This document shows, in pieces, positions 1 to 8,637 of a DNA stretch of 59,044 bases. Each line of letters starts with the position of its first letter. The stretch's first letter is position 1. The notes beneath the pieces are model-generated. The model had not been told where the DNA came from, did not search any database, and saw nothing but the letters and a program-made list of their open reading frames with translations. This stretch comes from Actinomycetales bacterium JB111 (GTDB lineage: Bacteria > Actinomycetota > Actinomycetes > Actinomycetales > Actinomycetaceae): the NCBI GenBank assembly GCA_900163555.1, contig FUHX01000026.1, forward strand, positions 1 to 59,044, given 5' to 3'. The translations under genes and the position numbers were made by a program.

Positions 1-123
<123 letters not shown>

Positions 124-189
124 CAAGCAGACGACGGCATACGAGATTAGCGAGTGTCTCGTGGGCTCGGAGATGTGTATTAGAGACAG
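124..189. other. Illumina P7 + i7 index + Nextera read-2 adapter
   Basis: Bases 124-147 match the P7 flow-cell oligo with one mismatch, 148-155 are an 8-nt index (tagcgagt), and 156-189 match the Nextera transposase read-2 adapter with one mismatch (tattag for tataag). Translated, this adapter gives the peptide MCIRDS, a known contaminant signature. Genuine genomic sequence starts at about base 190. Confidence 0.97.
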
Positions 190-206
190 CCCCCTAGCGT
201 GGGGAG

Positions 207-578
207 ATGGACAACGACGCCACAGCCTCCCAGGTGGCCGACGAGTTCTTCGCCGACTACACCCGCGCTCTCTTGGACCGCGACCCTGCGGCGATCGCCG
301 ACCGGTACGCCGTTCCGGTGCTCATCGCGTTCCCCGGGCAACTGATCGCCGTCAGCGACGCGAGCCAGACCGTCGAGTTCTTCGCCTCCGCGATCGGCCA
401 GTACGACGCCGTCTCCAGCGCCTCCACCGATATCCGGATCGCCGCGGCGACGCCGGTGAGCATCTGGGCGGACGTGGGCTGGACCTACGACTCCCACCCG
501 GGCGAACGCAACATGTACCAGCTCGTGCAGACCGCGGACGGTTGGCGCATCGGCGTCCTCACCCCGCTCGACTCCTAG
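207..578 (+). CDS. NTF2-like (SnoaL/DUF4440-type) small protein
   Basis: This 123-residue soluble protein has the layout of the NTF2-like fold: an N-terminal helix carrying VADEFFADYTRALLDRD, a segment on use of a location or substrate (IADRYAVPVLI), then beta strands ending in a WRIGVLTPLDS-type C-terminus. Members act as small enzymes or ligand-binding subunits, and no function can be assigned here. An in-frame TAG at 195-197 makes ATG 207 the first possible start; the purine-rich stretch at 201-206 directly abuts it, which is unusually close for a ribosome binding site. Only about 17 genomic bases precede the gene because adapter sequence begins there, so its promoter and any upstream partner are missing. 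It converges on the oxidoreductase at 716-1969. Confidence 0.7.
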   Translation: MDNDATASQVADEFFADYTRALLDRDPAAIADRYAVPVLIAFPGQLIAVSDASQTVEFFASAIGQYDAVSSASTDIRIAAATPVSIWADVGWTYDSHPGERNMYQLVQTADGWRIGVLTPLDS

Positions 579-638
579 GCCCGACGCCGCTCGGCCTGCC
601 GCGTCCGGCCCACCTCGCGCACGAGGGGCCACACGGCA

Positions 639-696
639 CGAGCCCCCGACGTCGGCACCCGCCCATGCATGGGCGGGCACCGACGTCGGGGGCTCG
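639..696. terminator. Long near-perfect palindrome, bidirectional terminator
   Basis: An inverted repeat of about 29-bp arms (639-667 against 668-696) is broken only by a TG/CA mismatch pair. Its outer half is CGAGCCCCCGACGTCGG and its centre CCCATGCATGGG. It lies between the convergent genes ending at 578 and 716, so it probably stops transcription from both sides. There is no T tract, as is common in high-GC actinobacteria. Confidence 0.75.
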
Positions 697-715
697 GGAG
701 CCACCAGTCAGGTGA

Positions 716-1969
716 TCAGGCGCGCGGGTTCCACTCGCCCTTGGCGACCGCGGGCACGAAGTCCTCGAGCGAGTCGAACTCGCGGACGGTCTCGCCGATC
801 TCGGCCGACTTGTAGGCGGCCATGAGCAGGCGGACCACCTCGAGGCCGTCGCGGAGGTTCTCCGCCGGCTGCTCGCCCTTGAGGAACGCGGTCGCGAACG
901 CGGCGTTCTCGTTGGTGTAGCCGTAGGCCATCGCCTCGTTGGAGACGATCGGCATGAGGCCCTGCTCCGCGTTCTGCTTCTCGACCATGTCCTCGCCCTC
1001 GTCCTGCATGAGGGCGCGGGACAGGAAGATCTGCGACTCGGTCGAGAGCGTGTCGGTCTTCATCGAGTACTCCGGGCCGAGCAGCTCGAACGTGAGGCGC
1101 AGTCCGGCGCCGACGAAGCTCCACGAGGTCGTGCCCTCGACGATGACGGGCTCGCCGTCACCGTTCTCGAACTCGAACACGGCGTGCGCGTAGTCCTCCG
1201 ACGGGGACTTCGTGTAGTCGACGACGCCCTCGTAGGTGTCCTGCAGCTGCTTGGCGTAGCGGGGACGGCCCCACTTGAGCGAGGCGATCGTCGCGGTGAC
1301 GGCGACCGGCTTGAGCCACTCGGACTTCTCGGTCCCGGGAGGCGTGAGCAGGAAGCGGCCGGCCTCGACGGAGTGGCACATCATGTCGTTGAGGACACCG
1401 CCGCCCTCCTCGACGCCGTTCCAGAACCACGTGTTGTGCGGGCCCGAGTGCTCCTCGGCCGCGCGGGCCAGGTACGGGGTGCCCGAGATGCCGGCGCCGC
1501 GCGCCCAGAGCAGCTCGTGCGAGCGGGTGACGCCCGGCGAGAACACCTGGTTCTCGAGGTAGCCGTGCAGCAGCCCGGCCTCCTCGACGAGCTCGAGGAC
1601 CTTGCGGGCCTCCGAGACCGTGCGGCCCAGGGGCTTCTCGATCGCGATGCCCTTGAGCTGCGCGCGCCCCGAGGTGACCTCGTCGGCGATGGCCTGGATG
1701 ATCTCGATGCGCGTGAAGTTCGGCGTGAGGACCCAGACGGCGTCGACGCGGGGGTCGCGCACGAGCTCGGCGACGTCGTCGTACGAGCTGACGTCCGTGC
1801 CGACCCCGATGTCCTGGGCGTGGGCGGCGAGCGTCTGGGCCGAGGACAGCCTGCGCGAGGCGACGGCGACGATGTCGGCGTCTCGCACCCCCCGCCACGA
1901 TTCGACGTGGAAGTTACCGATGAACCCGGCCCCAACGATTCCGACGCCGAGTGTGCTTCGCTGCGACAT
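716..1969 (-). CDS. Gfo/Idh/MocA-family NAD(P)-dependent oxidoreductase
   Basis: This 417-residue cytoplasmic enzyme probably oxidises a sugar, inositol or related polyol. The N-terminal Rossmann domain has the GAGFIG nucleotide-binding motif at 13-18, the family EKP motif at 111-113, and a DMMCH segment at 195-199 giving the usual catalytic His. The C-terminal half is the family's alpha/beta dimerisation domain. The start at ATG 1969 is preceded by GGAGAAG. The gene lies 33 bases after the second permease of the sugar ABC operon, so it most likely acts on the imported sugar. Sequence alone does not tell which sugar. The family assignment is firm and the substrate is open. Confidence 0.9.
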   Translation of the reverse strand: MSQRSTLGVGIVGAGFIGNFHVESWRGVRDADIVAVASRRLSSAQTLAAHAQDIGVGTDVSSYDDVAELVRDPRVDAVWVLTPNFTRIEIIQAIADEVTSGRAQLKGIAIEKPLGRTVSEARKVLELVEEAGLLHGYLENQVFSPGVTRSHELLWARGAGISGTPYLARAAEEHSGPHNTWFWNGVEEGGGVLNDMMCHSVEAGRFLLTPPGTEKSEWLKPVAVTATIASLKWGRPRYAKQLQDTYEGVVDYTKSPSEDYAHAVFEFENGDGEPVIVEGTTSWSFVGAGLRLTFELLGPEYSMKTDTLSTESQIFLSRALMQDEGEDMVEKQNAEQGLMPIVSNEAMAYGYTNENAAFATAFLKGEQPAENLRDGLEVVRLLMAAYKSAEIGETVREFDSLEDFVPAVAKGEWNPRA

Positions 1970-2002
1970 TGTGCTTCTCCAATTTCCGTGAGTGGTGGCC
2001 CG

Positions 2003-3010
2003 CTACGCGCGAAGCCGTCGTTGCCGTCCGTAGAGGGCGAGGATGAACAGAAGGACGAGACCGTTGATGACCATTCGCCAGGCCTGGGGCATGTTCTGGG
2101 CGCCGAGGAAGCTGTCCAGGAACGTGAGAACGCAGGCGCCGATCGCGGAGCCGACGTAACCGCCGACGCCGCCCATCGCGAGCGTTCCACCGATGATGAC
2201 GGCGGCGACGGTCGGGAGCATCTGGTCGTTCGCGATGTCGAGGAACACCGACTCGGAGTAGCCGAGCATCATGAGTCCGCCGAGGACCGCGAAGAATCCG
2301 GACGCGGCGTACGCGGCGATGACGGTGCGGTTGACCGGGAGGCCGGACAGGCGGGCGGCCCGCCGGTTCGTGCCGACCGCGAACAGGTTCCAGCCCGGCA
2401 CCGTGCGGCGCAGGAGGAACGTGATGATGACGATCAGCGCGATCCAGATGAACACCACGCCGGGGATCCCGAACAGGAGCCGCTCGTTGACGAGGCGCGT
2501 CAGCCCCGGAGCGCTGCGCCCGCCGGCCACGCCGGCCGTGTAGGCGAGCGCGAGACCGGTGGCAACGCCCATCATGCCGAGCGTCATGACGAACGGCGGG
2601 ATCTTCAGCACGACGATGCCGACGCCGTTGATGGCTCCGAGCAGGGCGCCGATGAGCAGCGGGATGACGATGCCGAGGAACAGGTTGCTGTTGTCGCCGC
2701 CCATGATGCGGGCGCCGACGATCGCGCCGAACGTCGCGACGGTGCCGACGGACAGGTCGATGCCGGTGTTGCCTGACAGGATGACGATGGTCTGGCCGAT
2801 CGCCATGATGCCGAGGAAGCTCGCGACGCGGAGCATGCTGACGATCTGGCCGTAGGAGGCGAATCCCGGGGACAGGATCTGGCCGACGATCAGGATGAGG
2901 ATCGCGGTGGCCGCGGCGATGACGATCGGGGAGGTGACGATTGCGCGGATGCGGGCGCGGTTGTCGTCCAGCGCCGCGGGCACCTGCGTCTTGGGGGTCG
3001 TGACGCTCAC
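2003..3010 (-). CDS. Sugar ABC transporter permease (RbsC-like)
   Basis: This 335-residue integral membrane protein belongs to the branched-chain/ribose permease family. It has about eight to ten hydrophobic segments and the family pattern of glycine-rich stretches such as GNTGIDLSVGT after the third or fourth helix, plus GGVGGYVGSAIGA near the C-terminus. The GTG start at 3010 overlaps the stop of the upstream permease gene by four bases (GTGA), so the two are translationally coupled. With its neighbour it should form a heterodimeric membrane channel fed by the binding protein at 5625-6695 and powered by the ATPase at 3990-5519. Confidence 0.93.
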   Translation of the reverse strand: MSVTTPKTQVPAALDDNRARIRAIVTSPIVIAAATAILILIVGQILSPGFASYGQIVSMLRVASFLGIMAIGQTIVILSGNTGIDLSVGTVATFGAIVGARIMGGDNSNLFLGIVIPLLIGALLGAINGVGIVVLKIPPFVMTLGMMGVATGLALAYTAGVAGGRSAPGLTRLVNERLLFGIPGVVFIWIALIVIITFLLRRTVPGWNLFAVGTNRRAARLSGLPVNRTVIAAYAASGFFAVLGGLMMLGYSESVFLDIANDQMLPTVAAVIIGGTLAMGGVGGYVGSAIGACVLTFLDSFLGAQNMPQAWRMVINGLVLLFILALYGRQRRLRA

Positions 3011-3993
3011 TTCTTCTCATCCCTCCGAGCGGTGAGGACGGACAGGGCGAGAGCGACGATGATGATGATGCCGCTCAGAAGGTCGCGCCAGGTGGTCGGA
3101 ACCCCGAGGAACGACAGGATGTTGGTGGCGATCTCGAGGATGAAGACACCCGCGATCGCGCCGATCGCCGTGCCCCGGCCGCCCGAGAGGGCAACTCCAC
3201 CGACCACGACGGCGGCGATCGAGTCGAGCGCCGCGTTGGCACCCACCCCGGCGTCGCCCGAGCCCGTGTTCGCGAGCAGGCAGATGGCGCCGGCGCCGAC
3301 GAACAGTCCGGCGAGCGTGTACGTCCACAGCCGGGTCGACGCGACGGGGACGAGGGACGTGTAGGCCGCCTCGTAGTCGCCGCCGACCGCGCGGATGTGG
3401 CGCAGGAGCTTGGTCCGCGAGACGACGAGCCACGCGAGGGCCGCGATGATCACGAGGATCACGGAGAACGGGATGCCCACCTGGATCGACCGGTACAGGC
3501 TCGTGATCTCCGAGGGCACCGAGCCACCCGGGGACGGGAGGACGACGAGCGCGAGACCGGAGAACACGTTGCTGGTCGCGAAGGTCGCGATCAGCGGCTG
3601 CAGGCGGACGACAGCGACGACGACGCCGTTGAGGAGGCCGCACGCGGCACCGGTCGCCAGCCCGGCGAGGATGCCGAGCATGGTCCCGCCGTTCTCGGCC
3701 TCCATCACCCGCAGGGCGACGACGCTCGACAGGGCGAGGTTCGCGCCGATCGAGAGATCGAGACCGCCGCTGATGACGACGATCGACTGGGCGATCGCGG
3801 CGAAGACCAGCGGGGCGAACGTCGCGAAGTTGCTCATGATCGAGTACTCGCTGAAGAAGTTGCCCTGCAGGGACGCGTTGACCGCGACGACGAGGACGAG
3901 CAGCCCGACCGTCATCCAGCCGGACAGGGAGAACGTCAGGCGGGACTGCCAGGAACCGTTGCGAAGGCCATTTGCCAGTGATGAGTTGTTCAT
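3007..3993 (-). CDS. Sugar ABC transporter permease (RbsC-like), second subunit
   Basis: This 328-residue membrane permease is a paralogue of the next gene, with matching motifs such as GGLDLSIGANLALSSV and ALSGGRGTAIGAIAG. The start chosen is ATG 3993, which overlaps the ATPase stop by four bases (ATGA); the frame stays open further upstream only because the region is GC-rich and covered by the ATPase gene. Two different permeases with a single fused ATPase resemble Lsr- or xylitol-type importers rather than the homodimeric ribose system. The role in sugar import is secure, the ligand unknown. Confidence 0.93.
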   Translation of the reverse strand: MNNSSLANGLRNGSWQSRLTFSLSGWMTVGLLVLVVAVNASLQGNFFSEYSIMSNFATFAPLVFAAIAQSIVVISGGLDLSIGANLALSSVVALRVMEAENGGTMLGILAGLATGAACGLLNGVVVAVVRLQPLIATFATSNVFSGLALVVLPSPGGSVPSEITSLYRSIQVGIPFSVILVIIAALAWLVVSRTKLLRHIRAVGGDYEAAYTSLVPVASTRLWTYTLAGLFVGAGAICLLANTGSGDAGVGANAALDSIAAVVVGGVALSGGRGTAIGAIAGVFILEIATNILSFLGVPTTWRDLLSGIIIIVALALSVLTARRDEKK

Positions 3994-5519
3994 GCCGGCA
4001 TCTCCTCCGGGTCCTCGTCCACCCGCAGCGCCGCGGCGACCAGGGCGCTGTGCGTGATCTGCTCGCCGACCAGCTCGTCGACGATGTTGCCCTCGTACAT
4101 GACGAGGACGCGGTCGGCGAGCTCCTCGAGCTCGATGTCGTCGCTGGAGTTGAACAGGACGGCCACGCCCTGCTCGGTCAGCGCGCGGACGATCGAGTAG
4201 ATCTCCGCCTTCGCCCCGACGTCGACGCCCTTGGTCGGGTCGTCGAGGAGGACGACCTTGGGGTTCGCCGGCAGCCACTTGGCGATGACGACCTTCTGCT
4301 GGTTACCGCCCGACAGGCTGGAGACCGGGTGGTCGAGCGACCCGATCTTGATGCTCATGGCCTTGACCTGCTCGCGGGCGACGCTGCGCTCCTTGCCCAT
4401 CGAGAGGAAGGTGCGCAGGAGCGAACGGCCGGCCAGGGAGACCGTGGAGATGTTCTCCTGGATGGAGCGCTTGGCGTACAGGCCCTCGTCGCCGCGGTCG
4501 CCGGGGACGAGCGCGATGCCGGCGCGGATGGAGCGCCGGGGGCGGCGGAGCGAGACCGGGGCGCCGTCCATCGTGATCCGACCGCCGGTGGCGGGGTTCG
4601 CCCCGAAGAGCGAGAGCAGGAGGTCGGACTGACCCTGGCCCTGGAGACCACCCAGGCCGACGACCTCGCCCGGGTGGAGCTCGAGCGAGACGTCCGAGAT
4701 GCCCTCCGCGGAGAGGTTCTCGGTGGTGAGGACCGCGGTCGACCCCTCCACACGGTTGGTCACGTGGGCGGAGCCGACGCGCTCGGCGAGCTCGTCGCCG
4801 ACCATGAGCCGCACGAGCTCGGAGTCGGTCGTGTTCTCGAGCTCGACCGTGTCGATGTTGAGCCCGTTGCGGAGGATGGTCGCCCGCTGGCACAGCGTGA
4901 GGACCTCCTCCATGCGGTGGGACACGAAGACCACGCCGATGTCCTCGGCGGTCATCTCGCGCACGACGTCGAACACGAGCTGGACCTGGTCGCGGTGCAT
5001 GGAGGCCGTGGCCTCGTCGAGGACGAGGAACCTCGGGGCCTTCAGCCACGCCTTGCCGAACTCGATGACCTGCCGCTGCCCGGGGCCGAGGCGGGAGACC
5101 TTGGTGTCGGGCCGCACGCGCGGGCCGAGGCCGGGCTCGAGGCGCTCGAGGATCTCGTGGATCCGCTGCCGCTGCTTGCGCGGGGAGAGGAATCCGGCGA
5201 CCGCCGCCTCGGTGCCGAGGACCAGGTTCTGCTCGACCGTCAGGTGCGGGACGAGCGAGAGGTGCTGGTAGACGGAAGCGATTCCGTGCTTGTGTGCGTC
5301 GAGGGGCCGGTTGATCGTGATGGGGCTGCCGTCGAGCTCGATCGTGACCGCGTCCGGGTTGACCGCGCCGGAGATGATCTTGTTGAGCGTGGACTTGCCG
5401 GATCCGTTCGGGCCGAGCAGGCCGTGAACCTCTCCCGACTTCAGCTTCAGGTGTGCGTTGTCGAGCGCGCGGACGCCACCGTAGCGCTTGGATGCGCCGG
5501 TGATCTCCAGTGTCGCCAT
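3990..5519 (-). CDS. Sugar ABC transporter ATP-binding protein (RbsA/MglA type, two domains)
   Basis: This 509-residue ATPase has two nucleotide-binding domains, normal for sugar importers. Domain 1 has Walker A GPNGSGKS at 36-43, a divergent signature LGPGQRQ near 144 and Walker B FLVLDEA near 164. Domain 2 has a degenerate Walker A (GLQGQGQSD) but an intact LSGGNQQ signature and LLDDPTKGVDVG. This asymmetry is typical of the family. The start at ATG 5519 lies about 105 bases after the binding-protein gene, with a strong hairpin between (5580-5617). It is followed by two permeases with four-base overlaps. Confidence 0.95.
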   Translation of the reverse strand: MATLEITGASKRYGGVRALDNAHLKLKSGEVHGLLGPNGSGKSTLNKIISGAVNPDAVTIELDGSPITINRPLDAHKHGIASVYQHLSLVPHLTVEQNLVLGTEAAVAGFLSPRKQRQRIHEILERLEPGLGPRVRPDTKVSRLGPGQRQVIEFGKAWLKAPRFLVLDEATASMHRDQVQLVFDVVREMTAEDIGVVFVSHRMEEVLTLCQRATILRNGLNIDTVELENTTDSELVRLMVGDELAERVGSAHVTNRVEGSTAVLTTENLSAEGISDVSLELHPGEVVGLGGLQGQGQSDLLLSLFGANPATGGRITMDGAPVSLRRPRRSIRAGIALVPGDRGDEGLYAKRSIQENISTVSLAGRSLLRTFLSMGKERSVAREQVKAMSIKIGSLDHPVSSLSGGNQQKVVIAKWLPANPKVVLLDDPTKGVDVGAKAEIYSIVRALTEQGVAVLFNSSDDIELEELADRVLVMYEGNIVDELVGEQITHSALVAAALRVDEDPEEMPA

Positions 5520-5579
5520 GGGACTTCCTATGTGGGGCTGTCGCGCACGCCGACGGCGGCGCGAGAAATGGTCGAGGGC

Positions 5580-5617
5580 GAACCGCGCCCCGCCCCGGGC
5601 AGGGCGGGGCGCGGTTC
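5580..5617 (-). terminator. Intra-operon hairpin after the binding-protein gene
   Basis: Perfect 16-bp arms (gaaccgcgccccgccc at 5580-5595, complement at 5602-5617) surround a six-base loop, eight bases beyond the binding-protein stop codon. In sugar ABC operons such a hairpin usually protects or partly terminates the message so that the binding protein is made in excess over the membrane components. Inference from position. Confidence 0.75.
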
Positions 5618-5624
5618 GGTCAGA

Positions 5625-6695
5625 TCAGTCGCCGAAGTACTGGCCGACCTCGTCGGCCGTGAGGATCGAGTCGAGGACGTAGTTGTCCTCCTCGCCCTCG
5701 ACCTCGGCCCACTCAGCCTCGAGGTTGTCGTTCGTGACGGGCTCCGCGATGTCGAGGACGATGTTGTTGTCCGTGACGACGGAGGTGTCGAGCTCCTCGC
5801 CCTGGAGCATGCGCGCGGCGATGTGCAGGGCCGTCGCACCGGTTCCCGGGGGGTTGATGACGCCGACGCTCTGGAAGTCGGAGCCGGAGTCGAGCAGGTC
5901 GACCCAGGTGCGCATGAACGCCACGCGGGCCTCGCCACCGATGGTGAGGGTGTCCAGGGCGTCCGCGGCCTCGACCGCACGGAGCACGCCCTGGGCCATG
6001 CCGTCGTACGTCCAGATGCCGTCGATGTCCGGGTAGGTCGCGATGAGGTTCGTCGCGGTGGTCTGTCCGACCGTCTGGTCCCAGCCGCCGTCGCCGTGGG
6101 CGAGGACCTCGATGCCGGCCTCCTCGAAGACCGGCTCGGCGCCGGCCCAGCGGGCGTCGGTGGCCGGGTTGCCGGCGGCACCCTCGACCGTGACGATCGA
6201 GGAACCTTCGCCGACGTTCTCCGCGAACCACTCGGCGCTGACGCGGCCGAGCTCCTCCTGGGAGATACCGACGTTGATGACGTCCGGGTGGTCCACGGCC
6301 TGGTCGATGGCGAAGACCAGGATGTCCTGGGCCATGGCCTCCTCGAACACGGCGTTGAGCGCCGTGGCCGAGTTCGGGTCGACGATGATCGCGTCGACGT
6401 CCTGGTTGATCAGGTTGCGAATCTGCTGGATCTGGCCGTTGACGTCGGCGTCGGCGTTCTCGATGACGAGGTTGTCGAAGACGCCCTCATCCTCGTACTC
6501 ACCGAACGTCTCTTCGATGGCGGCGATCATCTGGGTGCGGTACTCGCTGCCGACGAAGGCGTTCGACACGCCGATGGTGAAGGGGCCTTCGCCACCTTCG
6601 CCGCCGTTGTCTGAGTCATCGTCCGAGCCACAGGCCGTGGCAAACAGGGCGAGCGAGAGCCCGGCGGCGAACGTTGCGCCGATGCGCTTGCGCAT
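5625..6695 (-). CDS. Sugar ABC transporter substrate-binding lipoprotein (type I, RbsB-like)
   Basis: This 356-residue exported protein has a lipoprotein signal peptide ending in the lipobox LFATAC, with Cys22 as the acylated residue, then an acidic DDDSDNGGEGGEG linker. The mature part is the periplasmic-binding-protein type I fold: IGVSNAFVGSEYRTQM, the hinge-region IIVDPNSATALN, and IDGIWTYDGMAQGVL. It should capture a sugar or polyol outside the membrane and hand it to the permease pair. ATG 6695 has a strong AAGGAGG site. It is the first gene of the operon, read from the promoter at 6759-6786, and is separated from the ATPase gene by a hairpin. Confidence 0.94.
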   Translation of the reverse strand: MRKRIGATFAAGLSLALFATACGSDDDSDNGGEGGEGPFTIGVSNAFVGSEYRTQMIAAIEETFGEYEDEGVFDNLVIENADADVNGQIQQIRNLINQDVDAIIVDPNSATALNAVFEEAMAQDILVFAIDQAVDHPDVINVGISQEELGRVSAEWFAENVGEGSSIVTVEGAAGNPATDARWAGAEPVFEEAGIEVLAHGDGGWDQTVGQTTATNLIATYPDIDGIWTYDGMAQGVLRAVEAADALDTLTIGGEARVAFMRTWVDLLDSGSDFQSVGVINPPGTGATALHIAARMLQGEELDTSVVTDNNIVLDIAEPVTNDNLEAEWAEVEGEEDNYVLDSILTADEVGQYFGD

Positions 6696-6758
6696 GTCAG
6701 TTCCTCCTTGAACATGGGGCGACTTATTTTCGGGGTGATCCGAAGTCGTGTTGGTGAG

Positions 6759-6795
6759 ACTATGGGGCGGTGCTACGGGATGTCAACGGCCGTTG
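6759..6795 (-). promoter_or_regulatory. Promoter and candidate operator of the sugar operon
   Basis: On the minus strand a perfect TTGACA (-35, bases 6786-6781) is followed after 16 bases by CATAGT (-10, 6764-6759, four of six to consensus), about 64 bases before the binding-protein start. The perfect palindrome CAACGGCCGTTG at 6784-6795 overlaps the -35. It is a good operator candidate for a repressor, for example the ROK protein encoded next door. The promoter is seen in sequence; the regulator is inferred. Confidence 0.65.
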
Positions 6796-6930
6796 CGTTC
6801 CAAACAGGTCACAACATTGCGCCGTCGCACGTCACGTCCTTCTGGGTCGCCTCATTGTCGCCCACAAGCACTGGCGCCGCGACTGTTCGGGCACAGGATC
6901 GCCGCGGTCGGTGCCGGCCGGCCACTGCGT

Positions 6931-6995
6931 CGTCGAGACACCTCGGATCGCGACGGCACTGCACCCATAACGGCCCACCTCGAGGTGCCTCGATA
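6931..6995. repeat. Degenerate copy of the GAGACACCTCG palindromic element
   Basis: GAGACACCTCG at 6935-6945 is answered by CGAGGTGCCTCGA at 6981-6993, one base off the inverted complement. Three better copies occur at 49205-49271, 50605-50673 and 51857-51921 with the same outer arms and spacing. The inner sequence here differs from the other three. Confidence 0.6.
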
Positions 6996-7135
6996 ACGGA
7001 AGGGCCCCCGACGGCGGGGCCCGCCCGGGCGGGCCCCGCACCCGAGGAGAACGTCCACCCCTGACGGCGGAGCGCAGCCGGGCGGGCCCCGCACCTCGGG
7101 CGGGCGGCACGGCACCACGGGCGGGTCGGCCAGGT
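6996..7135. other. GC-rich intergenic stretch with a 22-bp palindrome
   Basis: The gap between the sugar operon and the ROK gene (6796-7171) holds no convincing gene. It contains the repeat copy at 6931-6995, a perfect 22-bp palindrome at 7016-7037 (ggggcccgccc and its complement), and further GGGCGGGCCCC runs to 7090. A related 16-bp palindrome lies at 10449-10464. The palindromes could end transcription; no other role is visible. Confidence 0.5.
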
Positions 7136-7152
7136 GGCCCGGCACCCGGGCC
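7136..7152 (-). terminator. Probable terminator of the ROK gene
   Basis: Perfect 7-bp arms (ggcccgg / ccgggcc) with a three-base loop lie 20 bases after the stop of the ROK gene in its direction of transcription. It is short but very GC-rich and well placed. Confidence 0.5.
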
Positions 7153-7171
7153 TGCCGCCCGAACCCGGCCC

Positions 7172-8326
7172 TCAGATGAGGGAGGCGATCCCGCCGCTCG
7201 AGGCGAACGCGCGGATCCCCGCGCCGAGCAGGGCGCCGGTCTCGCCGAGCGAGGCGGCCACGAGGCGCGGCATGGTGACGACCTGGCCCTCCATGCGCTC
7301 CTCCATGCGGGGCAGGACGAGGTCGCCCCAGGCCTCGAACAGGCCGGAGAGCGTGATGACGTCGGGCTCGAGGATCGCGCAGACGTTGATGAGGGCGAAC
7401 GCGTAGTCGTCCATCAGCTCGTCCAGCAGGGTGATCGCCTCGGCGTTGCCCCCGGCCGCGAGCTCGAGGACGGTGTCGGCACCGCGCGGGTCGGCGTCGT
7501 CGAGGATGCCTCGGCGCACGGCGCGCACGGCGATGCCGACCCGGCCGAGGTGGAGCTCGAGGTCACCGAACCCCGAGTACGTGCCGCCGAGCGCGGAGCG
7601 GTTGAAGAGCATGCGGCCGACCTGGCCGGCCGCGCCCGTGGCCCCACGCCACACCTGCCCGCCCTCGATGATGCCCATGCCGACGCCGTCGAAGACCGCG
7701 ATCGTCACCAGCGCCCGCACGTCCTCCCACGGCCCCCGCTCGTACTCGGCGAGCGCGATGAGGTTCGCGTCGTTCTCGACGACGACGGGCAGCCCGGTGC
7801 GCTCGGCGAGCAGCCGGCCGAGCGGGACGTCGTTCCACTCCAGGGCCGGGGCGAAGATCACGACACCGTCGCGGTCGACCGGTCCGGGGACAGACACCCC
7901 GATGGCGAGGACCGGCTGGGTGGGGTCGGTCGCGACCGCGGCCGCGATCTCGTCGAGGACCTCCTGGAGGCGGGGCTCGCCGAGCTCGCCGTCGGACTCG
8001 ATGCGGACGTTGTCGATCATGTGGCCCACGAGGTCGAGGCGCGCGACGTCGATGTGCCGGTCGGCGACGTCGACGGCGAGTGTCACGCCGAACCGTTCGT
8101 TGAGCCGGAGGAGGGTGGAGGGGCGGCCGCCGGTCCCGAGGTCCGAGCCCGAGGTCCGCAGGAGCCCGGAGTCGAGCATGCGTGCCGCCCACCTGTTGAC
8201 GGTGGCGGGGGCGAGCCCGGTGCTGCGCGCGACCTCCACGCGGGAGATGGGCCCCGCGTCCCGGATGCGCTCAACCACGAGCTGACCCGGTTGGGTCGCA
8301 ACAGACACGAGCGACACGACTCCCAC
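7172..8326 (-). CDS. ROK-family transcriptional regulator
   Basis: This 384-residue protein has an N-terminal winged helix-turn-helix (about residues 15-60, containing ISRVEVARSTGLAPATVNRW) fused to a ROK sugar-kinase-like domain with IGVSVPGPVD and FDGVGMGIIEGG. The CxCGxxGCxE zinc motif of active ROK kinases is missing: the corresponding segment reads NRSALGGTYSGFGDLELHLG without cysteines. It is therefore probably a pure sugar-responsive repressor. The GTG start at 8326 follows an AGGGAG. It lies upstream of the sugar ABC operon in the same orientation and is the likely regulator of that operon through the palindrome at 6784-6795. Confidence 0.88.
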   Translation of the reverse strand: MGVVSLVSVATQPGQLVVERIRDAGPISRVEVARSTGLAPATVNRWAARMLDSGLLRTSGSDLGTGGRPSTLLRLNERFGVTLAVDVADRHIDVARLDLVGHMIDNVRIESDGELGEPRLQEVLDEIAAAVATDPTQPVLAIGVSVPGPVDRDGVVIFAPALEWNDVPLGRLLAERTGLPVVVENDANLIALAEYERGPWEDVRALVTIAVFDGVGMGIIEGGQVWRGATGAAGQVGRMLFNRSALGGTYSGFGDLELHLGRVGIAVRAVRRGILDDADPRGADTVLELAAGGNAEAITLLDELMDDYAFALINVCAILEPDVITLSGLFEAWGDLVLPRMEERMEGQVVTMPRLVAASLGETGALLGAGIRAFASSGGIASLI

Positions 8327-8637
8327 TCACTCCCTACAGCACTTATTGACCGGGCGAAAAGAACTCCGGCCCCGACCGGGGACGATACTCCGCCAGGTTG
8401 ACATCGTGGCGTCGCGCCGATCAGAGGTCAGAGGCGTCGCTGCACACCCCGGCCGGCCGTCAACCAGATGTTCGGCGTACTCCATCACGGATGCCGGCGT
8501 CCTCGTGGGACGCGCGCACGATCGATGTGCCCTTGTCGTTCCAGGCCCGAGCCGGTAGTGGCGTCGCCTTGACTACCTGTTCACGCAGCGGAGCGGGATG
8601 ACCTACGTCATGCCGTCCGGCGCGGTGGAGGATCGCG
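8327..8637. other. Intergenic region, no gene recognised
   Basis: These 311 bases separate the ROK gene start from the stop of the PH-domain gene. Short open frames exist on the plus strand but show no recognisable protein and no ribosome binding site. The right-hand side next to 8326 must hold the ROK promoter; I could not pick a clear -10/-35. Confidence 0.5.

Noticed and set aside
161-715. Long plus-strand frame starting in the adapter
   Set aside because: It begins inside the Nextera adapter (MCIRDS peptide) and is out of frame with the real gene at 207-578; it is a GC-rich shadow.
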